Origin: Chitinophagaceae bacterium
GTDB lineage: Bacteria > Bacteroidota > Bacteroidia > Chitinophagales > Chitinophagaceae
Length of the DNA stretch: 64,000 bases
Direction of reading: 5' to 3'
Assembly: GCA_019638615.1 (NCBI GenBank)
Contig: JAHBTL010000010.1
Coordinates: 62,001-126,000 of the forward strand
In this document: positions 1-8,461 of the stretch, piece by piece
How positions within the stretch are numbered: the stretch's first letter is position 1
Layout: the number at the start of each line of letters is the position of its first letter
Notes under the pieces: model-generated
What the model was told of the DNA's origin: nothing
The model's database searches: none
Seen by the model: the letters and a program-made list of their open reading frames with translations, nothing else
Program-made: the position numbers and the translations under genes

Positions 1-26
1 AATTACGAATGCTTTTCTGATCATAA

Positions 27-953
27 TTATTTCATCTGTTTTTCTTTGAATTCCCGTGCCAACTGACCGGCAGTTATAAAGCGCCCCCCGCGATCAAGCA
101 ATAAACCGCATAACGCGTCCAGCCCGGATATCGCTTTGTCGCCACAATTTTCTACGATGAAAGGCAATGGAGTAACCGAGCACTCACCAAAATCGAGAGC
201 GCCCTGGGGCATAGGATAAAACTCCCAGGGATGAAAATAAAAACACAATACCGGCCTTTCCCCTTTATTCCGCACATAACGCAAAAAACCCTCTGCCTTT
301 TCCATTACCGCGCCGGAAGATTTTGTTCGGAATAAAGGCCATTGATCGCGATCCCGCTGAAATGGATCTTTGCTTTCCATTTCCAGGTCGCAGAAGTTGG
401 GAATCTCTACAATATTCATTGTCCCCTTCTTTGTCCAGTCCTCATTGGAAGGATGATAAGGAACAAATGGCTCTCCATAAAAATATAAAGGAAGTGAGGC
501 ATCAGATATATAGCCTAAAGACTCCAGCACATTTACCACCTGCGTGCTACCCCATAAACGGGGACAACGAAAACTTACAGGTTGCTCGCCTGTGATGTCA
601 GAAATGATCTTAGTCGCATCCTTTAGCCTTCCTTCCACTTCATAGGGCAGTATAGGCCAATTGTTTGGCAACGGGAAGATTGGATCTCCAAGCGTTTCGT
701 GTAGTAACCCGTGACAGCCTGTTTCATGACCGGCTTGTTTCACTTTCAATACCCATTCAGGATTATGCATCGCCGCGTGACCAGTCCAGTAAAAAGTAGC
801 TCCGAGATTGTATTTTTTCAAGATCTCCAGGATAGGGTCGGTTCCTTTCTGAACGCCGTCATAGTACGTGGTATAAGATCCGATGTCTGTTTCCATATCG
901 AAACCAAGCACCACATCAAATGATGTTTCGTTTTCTTCTTGTAGTGTATGCAC
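27..953 (-). CDS. NodB-type polysaccharide deacetylase family protein
   Basis: Predicted metal-dependent C-N hydrolase of the polysaccharide deacetylase (NodB) fold, 308 residues. The first motif is FDMETD near residues 18-23, where D19 would be the catalytic base. The metal-binding H-x3-H is HGLLH at 81-85, the third motif is FRCPR, and a late FHPWE supplies the usual histidine. There is no signal peptide or membrane segment, so the protein is probably cytosolic, unlike cell-wall deacetylases. This fits the PuuE-like branch that acts on small molecules. The start is GTG at 953; no ATG lies in frame before residue 20. It sits 9 bp after the M24 gene and is the last gene of the minus-strand sugar locus. 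Family is confident; substrate is unknown. Confidence 0.85.
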   Translation of the reverse strand: MHTLQEENETSFDVVLGFDMETDIGSYTTYYDGVQKGTDPILEILKKYNLGATFYWTGHAAMHNPEWVLKVKQAGHETGCHGLLHETLGDPIFPLPNNWPILPYEVEGRLKDATKIISDITGEQPVSFRCPRLWGSTQVVNVLESLGYISDASLPLYFYGEPFVPYHPSNEDWTKKGTMNIVEIPNFCDLEMESKDPFQRDRDQWPLFRTKSSGAVMEKAEGFLRYVRNKGERPVLCFYFHPWEFYPMPQGALDFGECSVTPLPFIVENCGDKAISGLDALCGLLLDRGGRFITAGQLAREFKEKQMK

Positions 954-962
954 GACTAAAAT

Positions 963-2132
963 TTAATCGTTGAGAAAATAAGCATCCATGTACGGACTGA
1001 GCGGAACGATGCCATTGTCGTTTACTTCATAACCCGTTTCAATTCTTAAACCGTGAAATTCGGGATGCCCAAAAAAACTGATGTCCACACATATCATCAT
1101 TCCGGGTTCCAGCACATCCTTGCTGTGTGGTCCGAAAAAAGGAGATTCGGCTTCGTGTAAACCAATGGTATGCACAAACGGACATACCAGGTATTGTGAG
1201 AGTTGTTGTTCTTCGAAATAAGCGCGCGCAGGGGCATCCAGTTCTTTTCCTGTTTTTCCGATCTTTAAGCCTTCCCGGGTTCTCTTAAATGCCTCCTTCA
1301 GGTGATTCACTGCTATTTGCTGCCTATCCGTATACTTTCCTGAAACCGGGAATACATCTCCCACCACCCCCGCATATCCGTTCACTTTGGGAGAGATGCC
1401 GATCATCACGAGCTCCCCGTCTTCCAATAATTTTGAACTGGCCGTAGGAACCACGGCGTTAGAGCGCGCGCCGCTGCCAACAATCGTTCCAAATCCAAAG
1501 CCGCTGGCGCTCCTGCTTCTTACAGCATACTCGCCTGCAGCCGCCACTTCAATTTCGGATACTCCTTTGGTCGTTTTTGCTTTCATCGCGTCATACGCGG
1601 CATCTGCCAGTTTAAAGGCAGCCCTTATTTGCTCTCTTTCCCATTCCGACTTTATATATCGCAGCCGGACATATGCATCGGTAATATCCACCAGCTCAAC
1701 CCCGCTGAAGCCTTCCAAGATTTGCTGGTAACCTGCCGCGGGCATTCGTCCCGCACCTACCAGCCCAACGCGTTTGATATTACCCAGCCTGCCGGTCAAC
1801 TCTTCAAATAATTTTTTAAAATCAATGATAGTGGCATTGGGATATTCCTCATCAGGTACCATAAAAACGGTAAAATTCCTCGTCTCGGTGATCATGCTGT
1901 CCAGTTTGGCGAATGGCTCGCTTTCCGGTCCTCCCAGTATCATGGGTTCTCCCTGCCTGGGTACGAGTACGGCCCCGCTTTCAAACTGGGGGCACCAGCC
2001 CGTCAAATACCAACCGTTCCCGATATTGAATTCATCGTAATACACCAATGCAATATCCAAATTGTTCGCAGCTAATATCTCCTGCACTTTGCGGATCCTG
2101 CGTTCTGATTCTGCTTTGATTAAATAAGCCAT
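963..2132 (-). CDS. M24 (Xaa-Pro peptidase/creatinase-like) protein with an incomplete metal site
   Basis: A 389-residue pita-bread fold protein: N-terminal creatinase_N-like domain (about 1-150) and C-terminal M24 domain (about 160-385). No signal peptide is seen. The five metal ligands of true M24 peptidases (D, D, H, E, E) are only partly kept. H321 and E365 remain, but the first Asp aligns with G245, the second with V256 (an Asp lies three residues later at 259), and the first Glu aligns with D350. This resembles creatinase, which uses the same fold without metals, more than a prolidase. It is followed after 9 bp by the deacetylase, with which it is probably co-translated. A role in C-N bond cleavage of a small molecule is inference. 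Confidence 0.8.
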   Translation of the reverse strand: MAYLIKAESERRIRKVQEILAANNLDIALVYYDEFNIGNGWYLTGWCPQFESGAVLVPRQGEPMILGGPESEPFAKLDSMITETRNFTVFMVPDEEYPNATIIDFKKLFEELTGRLGNIKRVGLVGAGRMPAAGYQQILEGFSGVELVDITDAYVRLRYIKSEWEREQIRAAFKLADAAYDAMKAKTTKGVSEIEVAAAGEYAVRSRSASGFGFGTIVGSGARSNAVVPTASSKLLEDGELVMIGISPKVNGYAGVVGDVFPVSGKYTDRQQIAVNHLKEAFKRTREGLKIGKTGKELDAPARAYFEEQQLSQYLVCPFVHTIGLHEAESPFFGPHSKDVLEPGMMICVDISFFGHPEFHGLRIETGYEVNDNGIVPLSPYMDAYFLND

Positions 2133-2176
2133 GTTTTATTTTTTTGTGTCGTAGAATATATTTTGAGATCTTCTTG

Positions 2177-5113
2177 CTATTTTTTATTTAAAATTTCTGA
2201 GAGAGCCTTCCCTTTACTAATAACTGTTACATTCACTCTTGGCTTAATATCTTTTCTTCCTCCGCAAGAAAAAGAAACGCTATTTTCACCGGTTAATAAC
2301 GCCGGAGCAGTTCCCGCTGGTTTCACCTCTTTTATAAATCCACCTTTAGAGTCGTATAACTTGCAATCTGCTACCGAATTAAATTCCAAGTACATTCCGG
2401 ACTCGATGGTAACCGGAAATATGATTTTTTTACCGTTGACTGTTACTACGGGATTTTCGATCTTATTTGACACAAGCGGCAGCGCCTTTACCGGCGAAAT
2501 AATACAGTCAACTTCTTTACCTTCCGGGAGATTATTATACCATAACTGGAGTTTATCTACTTTATCGTACTGAACAGAATGCAGATAAGATTTATATACA
2601 AACAAATCTTTCACTTTTGTGTCCCTTATGATCTCAGAACCCGGCCATAAATAGTTGGTGAATTCAGAAGACTCAAGCTCCACCAATTCGAAATATTTCC
2701 ATCCTTTAAAATCTACTTTGATATAATGGTCACCGCGAACGCCTGCTGAAAGATGCTCCGGGGTTTCCAGACGGAGATTTAGCAGTTGACCGTTGCCATC
2801 GCCTTTTACCCATACTCCCAAACCCTTATTTTTTTCCAGGTTCGCCCATGGCTCAAATTTCTTTTCCAGCTTCAACCAGGAACCTTTCCGGGGAGACAGT
2901 CCCGCACTGTAGGCTGTGAATGAAGCAAGCTTTCCGGGTCGTTCTTTATCACTTACAGCGATGTCGATCGATCCAATTACACCCTTTGCTGTGCGTTTGT
3001 CTCCGAATTCATTGGGATCAGTAAATGCAGCAACCGTTATAGCAGCAGGATCGTCATAAGATACGACGGACATCTGTGCTTGAATACGCACTTTTAATGG
3101 CTGGGCAGCATACTCATTCTGTACTTTCCATTTGCGGGAATCTTCATTCCCGCTAAAAAGATGTTTATGATAGGTAACAGGCTTGAAATTCCATCGCCCG
3201 TTATCCTGCTTAAACAAGCTGTATTCCTTGCCCGGCTCCCTGAGCAGCCGCTTTACTCCCTCGCTGAAATATTGCTGTTGCCTTAGTGTTTCGTATTGCT
3301 TGATAATGGCATTCAGGCGTTTGAAAGAAGGGTTTTCCTTTATGTCCTTTTTTTGGTAACCATTGAACATGGAAAGTCCTGCGTTATTGCCGATCATTTT
3401 ACAACCCAGGTATTCAATATCATCGTCAAATAAAAATTCTGTATTGGGCGGATCCCAGGTGAAATGATGCCACCATCCCAAATGAAGAGGCAACAATAGT
3501 CCGCCATTCGTTAACGGTGCATAGCGATTGAATTGAGGAGTATGCCCCCGCCAGTATCCGTGATCTTCTTCTTCCGACTTGAGTGATGAAACATGAATAT
3601 CAACAAATTTTTTATAACCCCGCCTTGGAACATCCCATGCCTGCCAGCGCGACCGGTAATGCCACCAGAAATGCGACATCGCACTCATCTCCATACCCAC
3701 AGGTTTCTTTAGCCTGCTGGCAACCGCAAAAAGAAATTTAGTACTGTAATACCAATAGTTTTCCATACCGTCCAGGATATCGCTTCCGTCAATCGCGTCA
3801 AAATAAATCCCGTCAAACCCGCAATCATTAACTATATCTGCTGTTCGCTTTGCTACTTCATCAAACAATTTTGTCTCAGGCCCGGGAACAAATCTGCCAA
3901 ACAATTCCTTTAAATGATCTGCAGCCTGCCCTTTTTCGTGACCGGAGGCTTTTGTACCATTGACGCCCCGCTTACAACCTGTAAATTTGTAAGGAATGGT
4001 TTTGGATACGCCGCTAAACTCTATTAATTCATTGCCTATTCTTAAGATTAAACTATTAGGGAAATGGAAACCGGTAAATAATGAAATATCTGCTGTGGAC
4101 TCATTTACAACAATTTCATCACCGGAAATACTCAAGGGCTCGGCAAGTGTAAACGTTCTGAACGAAGCAAGATCAGGATGAGGAACCGGTGTTACTAACG
4201 AAGATTGTTTGTCAATGAAAAAAGCATAGGTATGAAAGATGGATGAAATGCCACCCTGGTGAAGCTTATCGTTGAGTCTTTTGAAACTACTCCACCCGTC
4301 AGGCCACTTTTCTTTATTCAATTCAAAACTTCCGAAAAGAAAAAAGTCAGTATTTCCGCCATGATGGTCAATCTGATTAAAGCCTACACTTTTACAATAC
4401 CCAACCCACTCATCAGCATTCTTTTCTGTAAGTGTCCCGAAATTCATCAGGTAAGAACCATATCCTTCCTTCGAAAGCTGGGCCCATGCACCTCCTGCAG
4501 TAGAAGCTGGGATATCTTTTGCATTCGATATAACGTTTCTGATTGCTGCGAGAATATCTGGTTGAGGTATACCGATCACGGCAATCCGGGCGCCCGCCAT
4601 TCCGAAACGGCTATGTGCCCGGGCATGCAGATAATTTTGCAGCGCAGGTAATTGCTCTACTTCTGTTTTAATATTTAGCGCCAAAGCGCATGCTGCGAAT
4701 GGTTCGCTCGGTAATCGTTGCAGGTCAAGCGGTATGTCCAGGAAAACAAGCGATTCAACATTTCCTTTCACCTCCGCTATCTCCCAAAATATAGCATCAT
4801 TGTCACTATGTACTTTTAAGGAAACGCTTACCGAGAAAGGAGCGAAATCAAGTTTTAAATATCCCGATGTGTTATACTGCACTTTACTAACAGGATGTTT
4901 CTTTCCATTCAAAACAATACTTGCACAATAGGAAACATCGGATTGTGATAAATAATTCTTGCCGCTTGCCTTATCAACAAATGCCAGGTTTTTGCCATTA
5001 TCCTCTATGGAATATCGATAATGTTGATTTTCTAATACAATTTCGCCGGCAACGACAAGATCCGCTCCACAACTACCCAACAGTAGCAGACAAAATAATT
5101 TTATCAGCTTCAT
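2177..5113 (-). CDS. Large secreted glycoside-hydrolase-like protein (copy B of tandem pair)
   Basis: A 978-residue exported protein with an N-terminal signal sequence (about 1-22; cysteine 15 could make it a lipoprotein). The first ~200 residues look like a beta-sandwich. From about 210 there is a TIM-barrel-like region: KEGYGSYLMNFG, a GFNQIDHHGG strand, then FDGIYFDAIDG with D439/D442, and GMEMS with E475. These suggest an aspartate nucleophile, as in retaining clan GH-D or GH31-type enzymes, but I cannot place it in a named family. Between barrel strands, about residues 320-400, lies a separate beta-rich module with ELIEFSGV and CKRGVNGT. The C-terminal third has GLGVWVKGDGNGQ, a jelly-roll or CBM-like signature. 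It is a paralogue of the next gene upstream. Function as a glycosidase is inference. Confidence 0.7.
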   Translation of the reverse strand: MKLIKLFCLLLLGSCGADLVVAGEIVLENQHYRYSIEDNGKNLAFVDKASGKNYLSQSDVSYCASIVLNGKKHPVSKVQYNTSGYLKLDFAPFSVSVSLKVHSDNDAIFWEIAEVKGNVESLVFLDIPLDLQRLPSEPFAACALALNIKTEVEQLPALQNYLHARAHSRFGMAGARIAVIGIPQPDILAAIRNVISNAKDIPASTAGGAWAQLSKEGYGSYLMNFGTLTEKNADEWVGYCKSVGFNQIDHHGGNTDFFLFGSFELNKEKWPDGWSSFKRLNDKLHQGGISSIFHTYAFFIDKQSSLVTPVPHPDLASFRTFTLAEPLSISGDEIVVNESTADISLFTGFHFPNSLILRIGNELIEFSGVSKTIPYKFTGCKRGVNGTKASGHEKGQAADHLKELFGRFVPGPETKLFDEVAKRTADIVNDCGFDGIYFDAIDGSDILDGMENYWYYSTKFLFAVASRLKKPVGMEMSAMSHFWWHYRSRWQAWDVPRRGYKKFVDIHVSSLKSEEEDHGYWRGHTPQFNRYAPLTNGGLLLPLHLGWWHHFTWDPPNTEFLFDDDIEYLGCKMIGNNAGLSMFNGYQKKDIKENPSFKRLNAIIKQYETLRQQQYFSEGVKRLLREPGKEYSLFKQDNGRWNFKPVTYHKHLFSGNEDSRKWKVQNEYAAQPLKVRIQAQMSVVSYDDPAAITVAAFTDPNEFGDKRTAKGVIGSIDIAVSDKERPGKLASFTAYSAGLSPRKGSWLKLEKKFEPWANLEKNKGLGVWVKGDGNGQLLNLRLETPEHLSAGVRGDHYIKVDFKGWKYFELVELESSEFTNYLWPGSEIIRDTKVKDLFVYKSYLHSVQYDKVDKLQLWYNNLPEGKEVDCIISPVKALPLVSNKIENPVVTVNGKKIIFPVTIESGMYLEFNSVADCKLYDSKGGFIKEVKPAGTAPALLTGENSVSFSCGGRKDIKPRVNVTVISKGKALSEILNKK

Positions 5114-5280
5114 GAACAGAGATTATTGTTTTTGAAATATTGAAGTAGCACGCTTTGAAATAAACCACAACCATTGGGTATATACGGCCAGGATGCCATC
5201 AACTATTCGGTTTTTCTTATCCGCTCAGCCTGAGATAGTTAATGTCAAACTTTAGCTTTCCTTACTCGCTATCAACAATA

Positions 5281-8262
5281 TTATTTTTGATTCTTTTGCT
5301 TATTCCTTGTATTTTTTAAAGGAAGTCCTTCTCCAATAACGGTGACCTGCACACGAGGAGACACATTTTCATTACTCTCACAATTAAATTCAATTTCATT
5401 GTCTCCTGCATTCAGTATAGGAATATTGCCTTTGATCTTTATGTCACTGATCAGCTCTCCTTTTGCACCGTATAGTTTGCAATCATTCTCTGAGAAGAAT
5501 TCGAGATACATACCCGGCTTCATCGTAACCGGAAATACAACTGTCTTATCTCCGATCCTCACTGAAGGATTTGTTACTGTTGCTTCAACAAGCGGCAGGG
5601 CTTTGACCGGACCGATTATCGTCCGCACCTCCTTTCCTTTTGGCAAATTGTTATACCAGAGCTGGAGTGATTCAATCTTATCGAACTCAATTGTGTGCCT
5701 GTATGAATCATAAACATAGAAATGAGAATCATTCGGCCATATGTAGTCACTTATTTTTGATGACTCTATTTCAACAAGCTCGAAATATTTCCACCCAACA
5801 AAATCTATTTTTATAAATCTGTCCCCATGTGCGCCATGTGAAATATTAACAGGACTTCTGAGACTAAGATTGAGCAGTTGACCATTGCCATCACCTTTAA
5901 TCCATACTCCAAGACCCTTATTATTTTTGAGCGATAGGAGTTGCTCATACTTTTTCTCCGCATTGATAAATGCCGCTTCGGAAGGTGTGCCGGCTGAGTT
6001 AATGGCAACAAAAGCTCCCGTTTTCTCGTTGTCGGTTGTCATTTCATCTGACGATACGATCTTTGCAGAAACCCCATCTGAAGCATTCTCAATAATAAAG
6101 GCCCGGCTGTCCGAAAAATCAGTGAGTACAATTGCTGAAGGATCGTTATAAGGCTTAACCGACATCAGCGGTTCAATCCTGAGCTTCAAAGGCTGTGCTT
6201 CAAAATCATTATGAGAAATCCACTGCCTTGATTCATATGCCTTGCCCTGCGCCTTATGTTTTGTATACGTTCTGGGTTTGAAGGTCCACTCTCCTTCACT
6301 GCCGCGGATCAGGGTAAATTCTTTTCCTGGCTGCTGAAGCATTTCCAGCACATTTTTGTCAAAATACTTTTGATGTCTCAGCATTTCATACTGGCGGATG
6401 ATACCAGCAGCCCGTTTAAATAAAGGTTTATCATCAAGCGTTTTTTTGTCAACACCTCCGAGCTGCGAGTAGCCGGCGTTGTTTGCAAGCATTTTTGTAG
6501 CCAGATATTCTACATCGTCAGGAAAAGTAGGCTCTATTTGAGGAGGGTCCCAGGTTTGATTTCCCCACCAGCCTAAATGCAACGGTAACATGGTCTGACT
6601 CTCCTTAGCTGCCGCATATTTGTTGATCTGTGGTGTATTACCTCTCCAAAGTCCATGTTCCCATTCGTTGGATTGTATATTCTTGGGTAAAAAAAGCGAG
6701 GGGTTTTTAACAGAGGCGAGGTGAATATCGATAAAGCGTTTATATCCACGAACCGCCCTGTCCCAGGCCTGATACCTCGATCGGTAGTGCCACCAGTGGT
6801 GCGCCATAGAGCTCATTTCCATTCCCACGCTTTTCTTCAAGCGCTTTGCTATCTCGAATATGAACTTAGTGCCATAATACCAGAAATTCTGCTCTCCCCC
6901 CAGTACTGCAGCGCCATCTATTGCGTCGAGATAAATTCCATCAAAATCGCAATGATTTACAATTTCGGCATGCTTTCGGGCTATCGTCTGAAATAGCTCT
7001 GAATCAGGATCGGGCACAAATCTCCCAAAACGTTCACTGAGGTGATAAGCAGTAATTCCTGCTTTGTGTGAGCTGACACTGGTTCCGTTTGCACCTCTTT
7101 TTAAACCCCTGAATTTAAATGGTGCACTCTTTGTCACTTCACTAAACTCAATGAGTTCATCATCTAATCTTAACGTAATACTGTTTTCCGTATGAAAGCC
7201 GGTAATGGTGGACACATGTGCCGTTGATTCATTAACAGTGATTTCAGTTGAAGAGGCTGTCAACGGTTCAGCAAGGGTAAAGGTCTCAACATATCCCAGG
7301 TCCTTATGAGGGACTGGCGTAACGTAGTTGGTAGTTTTATCAATAAAAAAGGCATAGGTATGAAAGATATGAGAAATGCCGTGCTGGTGTAACCTGGCAT
7401 TGATCCTTTTAAAAGAATCCCAACCATCAGGCCATTTTTCTTTGTTTAGCTCAAGTGTACCAAAATCGAAAAAACCGCCTCCTCCGTGGCTGTCTATCTG
7501 ATTAAAGCCAAGTGATTTACAGGTTTCGATCCATTCATCAACTGTGGTTTCGGTGAGCGTACCAAAATTCATCAGGTAGGAACCATACCCTTCTTTGGCA
7601 TCTTTTGCCCACGCTCCACCTTTGTCGGAAAATGGAATGTCTTTAGCTTTCGAAATCACCTTGCGTATAGTTGTGAGTATTTCCTTTTGCGGCACTCCCA
7701 GGATAGCAGTTGCTGCTCCTTTTATTCCAAACCTTTTGTAACAGGTAGCCCACAGATGGGGCTGTAATGCCGGAAGCCTACGTACATGCGTATACAGGTT
7801 CATTGACAGCGCACAGGTGGCGAAGGGTTCATAAGGCATTGCCTCTAATTTCAGGGGGATATTAAGGAAATTCAGCGATTCGGGTTCTCCCGTAACATCG
7901 GCCACGCTCAGAATCAAATAATCAGGATATATACGCACATTGATTTTCACAATAACATTTTCTCCGAAATCGAGCGTTAACACATCCTTGTTCAATACCA
8001 CCGAGTTAACATTGCGCAGCGTCCCGTTAAGCATAATACTTGCGCAATAAGATGCGGTGTCAGTGTATAAATAATCGGTCTTTTTGATTTTATCCAGGAA
8101 ATGCAAATTTTTCCCATCATCAGAGATCCCGTAAGAGAAAAAAGTATTCTGAAGAACCACCAATGCCTTTGATTGCAGCGAAAACAGAACAATAATAAAA
8201 GCAACGAGTACGTTTCGACTCATTCGTTTGCTTCGCACCTTAATATAATTTTTGCCTGTCAT
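5281..8262 (-). CDS. Large secreted glycoside-hydrolase-like protein (copy A of tandem pair)
   Basis: A 993-residue paralogue of the neighbouring 978-residue protein, colinear over its whole length; by eye more than half of the residues match in the barrel block. It keeps the same candidate catalytic positions: FDGIYLDAIDG (D446/D449) and VGMEMS (E482). It also keeps the same inserted module near 327-407 (DELIEFSEV ... LKRGANGT ... SHKAG) and the C-terminal KGLGVWIKGDGNGQ jelly-roll motif. The start may be the ATG at 8262 or the in-frame ATG at 8223, which begins a compact signal peptide (MSRNVLVAFIIVLFSLQSKA). It follows susD after 199 bp that contain a strong inverted repeat. Likely exported to the periplasm or surface. 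Specificity unknown. Confidence 0.7.
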   Translation of the reverse strand: MTGKNYIKVRSKRMSRNVLVAFIIVLFSLQSKALVVLQNTFFSYGISDDGKNLHFLDKIKKTDYLYTDTASYCASIMLNGTLRNVNSVVLNKDVLTLDFGENVIVKINVRIYPDYLILSVADVTGEPESLNFLNIPLKLEAMPYEPFATCALSMNLYTHVRRLPALQPHLWATCYKRFGIKGAATAILGVPQKEILTTIRKVISKAKDIPFSDKGGAWAKDAKEGYGSYLMNFGTLTETTVDEWIETCKSLGFNQIDSHGGGGFFDFGTLELNKEKWPDGWDSFKRINARLHQHGISHIFHTYAFFIDKTTNYVTPVPHKDLGYVETFTLAEPLTASSTEITVNESTAHVSTITGFHTENSITLRLDDELIEFSEVTKSAPFKFRGLKRGANGTSVSSHKAGITAYHLSERFGRFVPDPDSELFQTIARKHAEIVNHCDFDGIYLDAIDGAAVLGGEQNFWYYGTKFIFEIAKRLKKSVGMEMSSMAHHWWHYRSRYQAWDRAVRGYKRFIDIHLASVKNPSLFLPKNIQSNEWEHGLWRGNTPQINKYAAAKESQTMLPLHLGWWGNQTWDPPQIEPTFPDDVEYLATKMLANNAGYSQLGGVDKKTLDDKPLFKRAAGIIRQYEMLRHQKYFDKNVLEMLQQPGKEFTLIRGSEGEWTFKPRTYTKHKAQGKAYESRQWISHNDFEAQPLKLRIEPLMSVKPYNDPSAIVLTDFSDSRAFIIENASDGVSAKIVSSDEMTTDNEKTGAFVAINSAGTPSEAAFINAEKKYEQLLSLKNNKGLGVWIKGDGNGQLLNLSLRSPVNISHGAHGDRFIKIDFVGWKYFELVEIESSKISDYIWPNDSHFYVYDSYRHTIEFDKIESLQLWYNNLPKGKEVRTIIGPVKALPLVEATVTNPSVRIGDKTVVFPVTMKPGMYLEFFSENDCKLYGAKGELISDIKIKGNIPILNAGDNEIEFNCESNENVSPRVQVTVIGEGLPLKNTRNKQKNQK

Positions 8263-8339
8263 GATTATCAGCTTTGTAATGTAACATTTGCAAAAAACGA
8301 AAGTCTCTTTTAATTGCGCTCCACGTCCATGATACAGGA

Positions 8340-8404
8340 AACTGAACGCTGGCGGCTATATTACCACTACTATATTCACGGTATGCAGACCACTGCGTTC
8401 AGTT
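8340..8404 (-). promoter_or_regulatory. Intergenic stem-loop between susD and the first hydrolase gene
   Basis: AACTGAACGC at 8340-8349 is matched by GCGTTCAGTT at 8395-8404, a perfect 10-bp inverted repeat with a 45-nt loop. No T-run follows on the minus strand, so it is not a standard terminator. Such hairpins between susCD and enzyme genes can act as mRNA processing or stabilising elements; that role is inference. Confidence 0.5.
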
Positions 8405-8461
8405 AGTACCTTGTTATCGCAGAAAAAAGTCACTATTAAAATAATTTATGGGTGGACAACA

